A DNA stretch of 64,000 bases from positions 109,932 to 173,931 of the forward strand of contig PHBH01000028.1 of NCBI GenBank assembly GCA_002840535.1, written 5' to 3'. The notes under the pieces are model-generated. The model was not told the DNA's origin. It saw only the letters and a list, made by a program, of their open reading frames with translations, and did no database searches. A program made the translations under genes and the position numbers. Of this stretch, positions 56,934 through 64,000 are shown piece by piece. Each line of letters starts with the position of its first letter. Position 1 is the first letter of the stretch. The DNA comes from Deltaproteobacteria bacterium HGW-Deltaproteobacteria-15. GTDB lineage: Bacteria; Desulfobacterota; DSM-4660; Desulfatiglandales; HGW-15.

Positions 56934-59900
56934 ATGCCTGCTGTCTCCATGGTGGTTTGCCTCTGTCGTGAGCGGGATTTTCTCTCCCGTCTCATCACAC
57001 GTGCAGAAGGCTGCTACGACGATCTCGTCGTGGTCCACGATGGACCGGACCTGGATGGTGTCCGCTCTCTCGTTGAACCACTTGGCGGGCGTTTCTTCGA
57101 AAGGCCCCGAAAATTCTCCGGCGATGGACACTACATCTACGGCTGGCAGCAGGCCCGACACGATTGGATTTTCCGCCCTGATGCCGATGAGTATCCGAGC
57201 CCTGAATTGGCTGGATGGCTTCGAAGTTTTCGAGATGCGCCGGAGCCGGATTCAGCCCTCAGCGGATTTGAGCTGATCATTCCCCTCTGGAGCGGTTCGG
57301 CCCAGAAGACAAAGCGGTGGCCATGGCGCCCGACACTGATCCATCGTCGGCGCATCCGCTATATAGACCTTTGCGAGCAGTGGCTCATCCCGGACGGCCG
57401 ATGGGAGCGTGTGCCCAAAATCCTCTGCCATGAACCGGCCAGGAAGAATTACGGCGCGAGCTATCTTCTGGGCTTGACCAAACGGAAGCGTTGGCTCTAC
57501 GCCACGGGGCTGGGACTGATGCGGTCCCCCATTGAACTGGGTTGCTGGCGGTGGGAAGAGGCTGACTGGCCCAGGAAATGGGAAGCGCTTCGCCGGCATC
57601 CGTTGCGTACTGCCCTAACCCGGTTGTTCACTTCCTTCTGGGGGAACGGCCGCGAGATGATTCAGAGCGGGGAGCCATTCAAGCCACTCTTGTTGACCCA
57701 TTATCCGCTCCATCATTGGATCACGTGCATGGCGTTTCGCGCCGTGAAAAAGGAGTGGGCGCTCGTGCAGTCGGCCGGTCTGGAGCCGGGCGGCATGATG
57801 GAGCGCGGCGACACTCCACAGCGCGTTTTCATCCTGGACGGTCCGGACGCAGATGATCAATGGAATTTCTTCCGGCGTTCCGGCAAGGATTGCTGGATTG
57901 TCTCCAACAGGCGCGATTCCCGGCGGATCAGCGAGCTCCGGGCCCGGGTGCTGATGCGGCTGGACGATCTCCTGATTCACTCCCCCGGCCAGGCCGCCTG
58001 GGCAGAGGAGTTTCTCTGCCGCAACCTGGCTTGTCTGCACGAGATGCCCCCCGAGGAATCGTCAGATGCCGCTGCACCGTCACCTTCCGAGACAGCGATC
58101 AAGTCGGCGGAGAGTCGAAAAAGAGTGCTTATCGACGGGGTCATCTTCCAGCTCCAGCGAAAACGTCCGGCCGGCATTTACCGGGTATGGACATCGTTGT
58201 TACGGGAAATGGGCAAGTCGCCGCTGGCGAAAGACATCATACTGCTTGACCGCGCAGGAACCGCACCGCGGATCGAAGGGATTGCGGCGCGACCGGCGCC
58301 CGCGTATGACCTTTCCCATTCTGAAGGCGACCCGGCGATGCTGCAGGAGATCTGTGACCGGGAACAGGCGGGATTGCTTATCTCGACCTATTACAGTTTC
58401 GCGGAGATGACAAGATCGATGATCGTGTTGCACGACATGATCCCCGAGTTGACCGGTCAGGATCTGAATCTTCCCGAATGGCAGGTGAAGACGGAGGCCA
58501 TAAAAAAGGCGTGCGGGTATTTCAGCCTGTCCAGTTCGACAATAAGGGACTTCCGGCAGTTGTATGCCGCCTTCTCCGGACGAGAGGTGTTCTTGACTCC
58601 GGGCGCCGTTGGCGAGGAAATTCACCCCGCCGGTTCCGAGGAGGTGGCGTCGTTCAGGGCGCGATACGGGGTGAGCAAACCCTATTTTCTGCTTGTGGGG
58701 CACCGGGCGTTGTACAAAAACGCGGAATTGTTTTTTAGAGCGTTCGGGGGATGGAGACGGAGAAAGGAATTTGAGATTGTCTGCACGGGAGGCGCGGAGA
58801 AGCTGGAAAAGGCGCTGGAAAAGCTGGTGCCCGGAACACCATGCCACGTGCTTGGGCTCACGGACGCGGAGCTTGGAGCGGCCTACAGCGGCGCTACCGC
58901 ACTGGTCTACACGTCGCGATATGAGGGATTCGGTCTGCCGATCCTGGAAGCTCAGAAGTGCAATTGCCCGGTAATTACGTGCCGAAACTCGTCCCTGGAA
59001 GAAGTGGCCGGTGAGGCGGCGCTGTTTGTGGGTGAAGACGACGTGGCCGGGCTGCAAGCTTTGCTGGACGAGGTGATGCGTATAGACGTGCGTCAAAAGC
59101 TGATTCCCCTTGGGCAGGAGAACGCGCGGCGATTCTCGTGGAGCGCCAGCGCGAAAAGGATGGAAAAGGCGATTGAAGAAGTCTTATCTCAGGCCCGGGC
59201 GCCGGGCTCGGGAGAAACGGCTGAAGGGCTTCATGAGGGCGGCACGCCTGTGTCGAGAGCGGACGGACAGCCGCTGGTGTCGGCGATCGTTTCGACATAC
59301 AACGCGGAGCGATTCATGCGCGGCTGCCTGGAAGATCTGGAGCAGCAGACTATCCGTAAAGAGCTGGAGATCGTGGTGGTAGACTCGGCGTCGCCGCAGA
59401 ATGAAGCGGCGATCGTGAAGGAATTTCAAGAATGCTATGGGAATATCGTGTACATCCGGAGCGGGGAGCGGGAGACGTTATATGGTGCGTGGAATCGCGG
59501 CATCAAGGCGGCGAGGGGAAAGTATGTGACCAGCGCCAATACGGATGATCGTCACCGCGCAGATGCGCTGGAAGTCCTGGCGCGCACCCTGGAAGAAAAC
59601 CCGGATGCGACCTTGGCCTATGGGGATTCCCTGATCACGAGGACCGAGAATGACACGTTCGAATGCGCGCATCCGGTGGGGCGCCACGAATGGCCTGATT
59701 TCAGTGCCCATCGTTTGCTTGAAGGATGCTGCATCGGCCCGCAGCCGGTCTGGCGGAGAGACGTGCATGACGAGCACGGATATTTCGATGAAAAGATGGT
59801 AGCGGCCGGAGATTATGAGTTTTGGCTGCGGATTGCGCGGAATCGGAAATTCCTCCACGTGCGACAATGCCTGGGGTTGTACCTGGAATCGCAGGCGGGC

Positions 59901-60041
59901 GTTGAGCGTGCAAACGAGGCCCAGTGCATCAAGGAAGCGGAAGAGGCTCGGACGCGCTACGCGAAGGATATCTTGGCGACGGCCAAGAAGGACAAAGACT
60001 TAAAAAGAAACTTCTTGCGTCTCTTCTGGAGAGGAGAATGA
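56934..60041 (+). CDS. Triple-domain glycosyltransferase (GT2-like / GT4-like / GT2)
   Basis: 1035 aa: N-term VSMVVCLCRERDFLSRLI..FRPDADEYP; middle PYFLLVGHRALYKNAELFFRAF..YTSRYEGFGLPILEAQKCNCPVITCRNSSLEEVAGEAALFV; C-term PLVSAIVSTYNAERFMRGCLEDLEQQTI..TSANTDDRH. Confidence 0.9.
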   Translation: MPAVSMVVCLCRERDFLSRLITRAEGCYDDLVVVHDGPDLDGVRSLVEPLGGRFFERPRKFSGDGHYIYGWQQARHDWIFRPDADEYPSPELAGWLRSFRDAPEPDSALSGFELIIPLWSGSAQKTKRWPWRPTLIHRRRIRYIDLCEQWLIPDGRWERVPKILCHEPARKNYGASYLLGLTKRKRWLYATGLGLMRSPIELGCWRWEEADWPRKWEALRRHPLRTALTRLFTSFWGNGREMIQSGEPFKPLLLTHYPLHHWITCMAFRAVKKEWALVQSAGLEPGGMMERGDTPQRVFILDGPDADDQWNFFRRSGKDCWIVSNRRDSRRISELRARVLMRLDDLLIHSPGQAAWAEEFLCRNLACLHEMPPEESSDAAAPSPSETAIKSAESRKRVLIDGVIFQLQRKRPAGIYRVWTSLLREMGKSPLAKDIILLDRAGTAPRIEGIAARPAPAYDLSHSEGDPAMLQEICDREQAGLLISTYYSFAEMTRSMIVLHDMIPELTGQDLNLPEWQVKTEAIKKACGYFSLSSSTIRDFRQLYAAFSGREVFLTPGAVGEEIHPAGSEEVASFRARYGVSKPYFLLVGHRALYKNAELFFRAFGGWRRRKEFEIVCTGGAEKLEKALEKLVPGTPCHVLGLTDAELGAAYSGATALVYTSRYEGFGLPILEAQKCNCPVITCRNSSLEEVAGEAALFVGEDDVAGLQALLDEVMRIDVRQKLIPLGQENARRFSWSASAKRMEKAIEEVLSQARAPGSGETAEGLHEGGTPVSRADGQPLVSAIVSTYNAERFMRGCLEDLEQQTIRKELEIVVVDSASPQNEAAIVKEFQECYGNIVYIRSGERETLYGAWNRGIKAARGKYVTSANTDDRHRADALEVLARTLEENPDATLAYGDSLITRTENDTFECAHPVGRHEWPDFSAHRLLEGCCIGPQPVWRRDVHDEHGYFDEKMVAAGDYEFWLRIARNRKFLHVRQCLGLYLESQAGVERANEAQCIKEAEEARTRYAKDILATAKKDKDLKRNFLRLFWRGE

Positions 60042-60084
60042 ATGAACCGGCCCGTTGAGAAGAAGCGACCTGGTTTGGTTCAGC

Positions 60085-60135
60085 TACGAGGCGGCCAGAG
60101 CAGTTGTGAAAAGGCCGGGAACTCGCAGGTATATG
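60085..60135 (+). pseudogene. Short integrase remnant (copy C)
   Basis: tacgaggcggccagagcagttgtgaaaaggccggga resembles tatgaggcagccagagcagttgtgaataggcgggga in copies A/B. Confidence 0.6.
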
Positions 60136-60306
60136 CAATCAGAAGGGAAAACAGCAGCGACGTGAAGTCCTGATGCTCAGGGGTCTACTAGAACGTGTGC
60201 CTCTTTATGGCCTGCTCGCATTCGACAAGAATCGGACAAGAATCCGCTTGTCATCGCCTTCACCATTCGCTATCTTACTGGTAAGATCGATTTGAAGGAG
60301 TTAGGT

Positions 60307-60570
60307 ATGACAGATTTGGCCACAACCAGAATGTCCTCAAAAGGCCAGGTAGTTATTCCTGAGGAGATTCGGAAGCGGTTGGGTTTGAAAGAGGGCTCTC
60401 AATTCGTCGTAGTGGGCGAAAAGGACACTGTTATTCTCAAGGCGATTTCGCCCCCGACGATGCAGGAGTTCGATTCTCTGATCGCTGAAGCCAGGAAGCA
60501 GGCAAGAAGAGCCGGCTTAAAGAGAAGAAATATCCGCGATGCCCTCCTCAAGGCACGGGGCGGGAAGTGA
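60307..60570 (+). CDS. AbrB/MazE-fold antitoxin (VapB-like)
   Basis: TRMSSKGQVVIPEEIRKRLGLKEGSQFVVVGEKDTVILK; stop overlaps toxin start. Confidence 0.92.
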   Translation: MTDLATTRMSSKGQVVIPEEIRKRLGLKEGSQFVVVGEKDTVILKAISPPTMQEFDSLIAEARKQARRAGLKRRNIRDALLKARGGK

Positions 60571-60968
60571 AAGTGGTGATTGACACCAATGTGCTTATCT
60601 CCGGCGTTTTCTTTACCGGCCCTCCCTCGAAGATCCTTGAAGCAAGGCGTGACGAGAGAGTAAGGGTAGTTATTTCGCCGGACATCTTTGAGGAGTACCG
60701 CCGAGTCGGCGACGTTCTCAAAACGCAATTCCCGGGCGTCGACATTGAACGGATTTTGGGACTACTGGCGAACAATACGGAGATTGTCTCCCCCGAAAGC
60801 CTGCCTCTTCCCGTTTGCGAAGATCCCGACGATGATAAGTTCCTGTCGTGTGCGCTGAAGAGCGGAGCCAATGTAATCATCTCGGGCGACAAGCACCTTT
60901 TGAAGGCTTCGGGGTACAAAGGGTTGCAGATTATCACCCCCCGGAAATTCGTGGATGATTACCTGTAA
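60567..60968 (+). CDS. PIN-domain toxin (VapC-like)
   Basis: MKVVIDTNVLISGVFFTGPPSKILEA..ICEDPDDDKFLSCALKSGANVIISGDKHLL-type PIN motifs. Confidence 0.92.
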   Translation: MKVVIDTNVLISGVFFTGPPSKILEARRDERVRVVISPDIFEEYRRVGDVLKTQFPGVDIERILGLLANNTEIVSPESLPLPVCEDPDDDKFLSCALKSGANVIISGDKHLLKASGYKGLQIITPRKFVDDYL

Positions 60969-61226
60969 AGGGCAACTCTAGGCGTTCGTGCACCTTGCTA
61001 AGCCCCCAGATCTCGGTCATCCCCTTTTTGAACCGAAACAGCTACAAGTCTCTCGCGCAGCAGCCATCTGGCTGGAACACCATCGGTCTCATTGAAGATC
61101 CCTGCGAAAAAGCTGGAGGGAAAATGGGCACCGCCCCGAAAGGGTGGGACTCCGAGCGAAGCGAGGAGAGTCTCCCACCTCACGAGGACTTCTTAGCTAT
61201 TCTGACTCGCTCGCTGGTGGATCTGC

Positions 61227-61480
61227 TCGCTGTTTTCGGTTCAGGAGACCGTCTTGATCCCGCAGAAGGTGACCGACCGGTTGAAAGATTATCTGAAGGA
61301 GGAGTCTTTCAAGCCTGACGACAGCATTTTCCCTATTGAATAGGAGGCGGCCAGAGCATTTGTGAATAGGCGGGGAGCGCACTGGTGCCACGCCGCCACT
61401 CATGCCTCCAGAATCTAGGGTCCCGGTTGGGATCGTGAGTTCTGTCCAGAACCTTGACCGGAGAGCAGTAATCCCTACTC
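61227..61480 (+). pseudogene. Decayed tyrosine recombinase/integrase fragment (copy A)
   Basis: ETVLIPQKVTDRLKDYLKEESFKPDDSIFPIE*EAARAFVNRRGARWCHAATHASRI*GPGWD resembles an integrase C-terminal core; stops interrupt it. Confidence 0.7.
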
Positions 61481-61696
61481 AGGAGAACGCGGGGTTCTGT
61501 CATGCAGTGGGGGGGACGCGGAGCCTGCTTTTTAAAATCTTATCGTTGCGTCCAGATCAAGAAAGTTGATGGATTTTGATAGAAGGTAACGCCCCGTGAA
61601 TTATAGAACACAATGGAACGGCGCGGTGAGTTGGGACCAGGACCTGGTTGAAAGTCCATAAGTCACGGGCGTCCCCTTCCCCACCCACATACTGCT

Positions 61697-62248
61697 CTAC
61701 ATCTTCACTGGCGCTTCCTGGATTTTTGAAGATCGCGATTCCTTTCCTGAGGATTCTTTCAGTCTCTTATAGGAACTGATAAACCATCTCCTTCTTCTAG
61801 TTACATGAATAACGAGATAGGGGAGCAGGATGAAGGTGAGTTTGTCGTGCACCTCGATAAAGCCTTTCCTGGTCTCTTCCTGGCCCCCTCCCAGATCTAT
61901 GCCCCAGGGTATGTAGCCGGTTAAGGCTACAACAACAAACAGGATAGTCAGAGTGAGTACGGGTCTATTTCTCCCAAGCAGCTTTTTCCCCACAATCGTC
62001 TTGTACCACTTCCAGTGGAGCACGATATGAACAATTGCAAGAAGGGAGATGATGACGATGGACACTTTGTGAATGTGCGACCATCCGCCATAATCCATCC
62101 TCAGCGCGAGGCTGCTTTGGTCTATGTGTCCGTGATGCCCCATGTGATAGGCGAATTGAATCACAAACCCCGACAATGCCGTGGTGAAACCCGTCAATAG
62201 CAGTCCGAGGTTGGTTAGGAAACCCAGGGTCAGGCTTTTCTTTTCCAT
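61697..62248 (-). CDS. DUF4405/cytochrome b561-like membrane protein
   Basis: Four TM helices with conserved His: WSHIHKVSIVIISLLAIVHIVLHWKWYKTI, DKLTFILLPYLVIHVTRRRRW. Confidence 0.8.
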   Translation of the reverse strand: MEKKSLTLGFLTNLGLLLTGFTTALSGFVIQFAYHMGHHGHIDQSSLALRMDYGGWSHIHKVSIVIISLLAIVHIVLHWKWYKTIVGKKLLGRNRPVLTLTILFVVVALTGYIPWGIDLGGGQEETRKGFIEVHDKLTFILLPYLVIHVTRRRRWFISSYKRLKESSGKESRSSKIQEAPVKM

Positions 62249-62263
62249 CGGTAGTCCTCGATC

Positions 62264-63037
62264 TCAACAAATGGGCTTTCGGGCCGCTCCGAAATAGATG
62301 ACGGCAGTATGACCTTTGGGAGAAATGGTAAAAGGAGGACCGCCTTTCCCTCGGGCTTTCCTTGCTATCTCTATTCCGGCGAATTCCACGCTCCCGAAAT
62401 CTGCCTCCTCCAACAAAAGTCTCAGATCGTCAGGACGGATGAAATAGGGCCAGTAATGGGTCCCCCGTGCCATGAACCTGATCAGCCTTTCGCCAAGCCA
62501 GAGAATAAGGAACTTGGACCAGAGGGTCTTGTTGAAGGTGTCGAAGAAGAACCATCCACCGGGTTTGAGAACGCGGTGGATCTCCGAAAGGGTCTGTGCT
62601 TTGTTGGAAACGTGCTCCAGGACGTCGACACAGGTGACGGCATCCACCGTATGGTCATTGAAAGGAAGGTGTTCGGCGGTGCATGGATAATACTCGATTT
62701 TGAGGTTTTCCTGGGCAGCGTGAGCGTGGGCCTCCTGGATGGCTTCCGCCATGATGTCTGTTCCGGATACCACTGCCCCCCGTCGAGCGAGAAATTCACA
62801 GACGTATCCTCCGCCGCATCCCACATCGAGCACCTCGACGTCCTTCCAGGTCCCCATGAAGCGGTCAAAGTATTCGAAGCGAACAGGGTTGAGTCTATAC
62901 AGGAAGACATGATCCCCGCTCACAGGCCACCATTGGGTCGAGCCTCCGTAAAACTCAGGGTAAGTGGGTAAAATCGTCGCTATGGTGCTTGGGTTCTGAG
63001 ACCCATAATCAGTTAAATGAACGTTCTCTCGATTCAT
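62264..63037 (-). CDS. UbiG/class I SAM-dependent methyltransferase
   Basis: FDRFMGTWKDVEVLDVGCGGGYVCEFLARRGAVVSGTDIMAEAIQEA, VTCVDVLEHVSNKAQTLSEIHRVLKPGGWFFFDTFNKT. Confidence 0.9.
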   Translation of the reverse strand: MNRENVHLTDYGSQNPSTIATILPTYPEFYGGSTQWWPVSGDHVFLYRLNPVRFEYFDRFMGTWKDVEVLDVGCGGGYVCEFLARRGAVVSGTDIMAEAIQEAHAHAAQENLKIEYYPCTAEHLPFNDHTVDAVTCVDVLEHVSNKAQTLSEIHRVLKPGGWFFFDTFNKTLWSKFLILWLGERLIRFMARGTHYWPYFIRPDDLRLLLEEADFGSVEFAGIEIARKARGKGGPPFTISPKGHTAVIYFGAARKPIC

Positions 63038-63140
63038 GGTTTACTCCTTGCTTGGCGTGTTGCCTGCCGCAAAAGAATTCTTGTATACTCTAACGAGCCG
63101 TCACCCTGCTGTCACCTCGCATTCCCAAGGAGAGTCCGTG

Positions 63141-63773
63141 ATGTCTGAGAAGCCCATAAAGCCCCGAAAAGACGCTATTCAGGAGCGCTCGAAATTCACC
63201 GTGGAATCCATTTACGAGGCAGCGGTTCAGGTTTTTACGGAGAACGGGTATACCGCTTCAACGACGGATTTGATTGCAGAACGGGCAGGGGTTTCTATTG
63301 GGACCCTGTATCAATACTTCCCCAACAAAAAGGCGATTCTCGTCGGCATCTGGAATCGGGGCATGGAGGATGCGGACAGGGGACGGGATCTCTTTGTGAA
63401 CAGATTCAAAGGGGAGGGGGGGGTTGGTCCGACCTGGATCGTATCGATCGTCAAAGGAATACTGGAGATCCACAAAAGGGCGGTAAGGCCGCAACTCTTT
63501 TTCGAGGAAGTTCCGCAACCGGATTTCATCAAGGAAAGGCTGCTCGAAAAGGAGTCTGTCAACATCAGAGCGTTTAGGAATTTTCTGGAGCACTGCGGAA
63601 CCAATCTTCGTCCGCAAAGACTGGATCTCGCGGCTCGCGTGATGTATGAGATCCTGGAAAGGTTGATTCACCGCTATTTGACGCATTTTTATGACGAGCT
63701 GAGCGAAGAGGAATTTGTTAGAGAAGCATCCGATGTGATCAGCAGGTACCTTTTCGCTGACGAGAAAGCCTAA
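63141..63773 (+). CDS. TetR/AcrR family regulator, divergent from methyltransferase/DUF4405 genes
   Basis: AAVQVFTENGYTASTTDLIAERAGVSIGTLYQYFPNKKAILVGI. Confidence 0.92.
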   Translation: MSEKPIKPRKDAIQERSKFTVESIYEAAVQVFTENGYTASTTDLIAERAGVSIGTLYQYFPNKKAILVGIWNRGMEDADRGRDLFVNRFKGEGGVGPTWIVSIVKGILEIHKRAVRPQLFFEEVPQPDFIKERLLEKESVNIRAFRNFLEHCGTNLRPQRLDLAARVMYEILERLIHRYLTHFYDELSEEEFVREASDVISRYLFADEKA

Positions 63774-63799
63774 CACCCGCAGCAACCTGCGGGCTTCTA

Positions 63800-64000
63800 C
63801 TCGCTGCTTTCGGTTCAGGAGACCGTCTTGATCCCGCAGAAGGTGACCGACCGGTTGAAAGATTATCTGAAGGAGGAGTATTTTAGCATTTCCCCTATTG
63901 GATATGAGGCAGCCAGAGCAGTTGTGAATAGGCGGGGAGCGCACTGGTGCCACGCCGCCACTCATGCCTCCAGAATCTAGGGTCCCGGTTGGGATCGTGA
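63800..64000 (+). pseudogene. Decayed integrase fragment (copy B, truncated by window edge)
   Basis: Near-identical to 61227-61438, about 12 nt shorter in the middle. Confidence 0.75.

Noticed and set aside
63258-63965. 235-aa minus-strand ORF sharing its N-terminus with 61197-61403
   Set aside because: Antisense to TetR and the integrase remnant; the shared N-terminus only reflects the duplicated repeat

Overview
This is a GC-rich bacterial chromosomal window. Gene content and repeat style suggest a Desulfobacterota/deltaproteobacterial organism, but that is inference. No rRNA, tRNA or CRISPR array was recognised. Main blocks: (1) 3' end of an MCP gene, a VIT/vWA protein divergent from an ECF sigma/anti-sigma pair, and small genes; (2) an arsenosugar-type locus in which arsS appears to be a selenoprotein gene, because an in-frame TGA sits where the family has a conserved Cys and is followed by a plausible bacterial SECIS hairpin; (3) a complete 14-subunit complex I operon on the minus strand (nuoA, fused nuoBCD, nuoE-N), littered with degenerate heptamer/octamer arrays at gene 3' ends, one array being inside nuoN in frame; (4) MDH-like, HAF-repeat and thioesterase genes, and a two-ORF RdgC-like locus; (5) a cobalamin riboswitch with a terminator ahead of btuCDF, then cobI/cbiL and a nucleoside-recognition-type membrane protein; (6) a cNMP/PilZ protein, a structured leader ahead of a CoA-transferase-GNAT fusion, a TetR-RND efflux operon with a visible operator/promoter, bactofilin, a histidine kinase and groESL; (7) a tight six-gene minus-strand operon (radical SAM/SPASM, SPT-like AOS enzyme, GT21-like glycosyltransferase, KAS, ACP, BcerS-like GNAT) that looks like a sphingolipid/ceramide pathway with a novel radical SAM member; (8) an accessory region with three glycosyltransferase genes (one with three GT domains), a VapBC-like TA pair and repeated integrase remnants. 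The strongest leads are the Sec-ArsS, the sphingolipid-like operon with radical SAM enzyme, and the heptamer arrays placed at stop codons.
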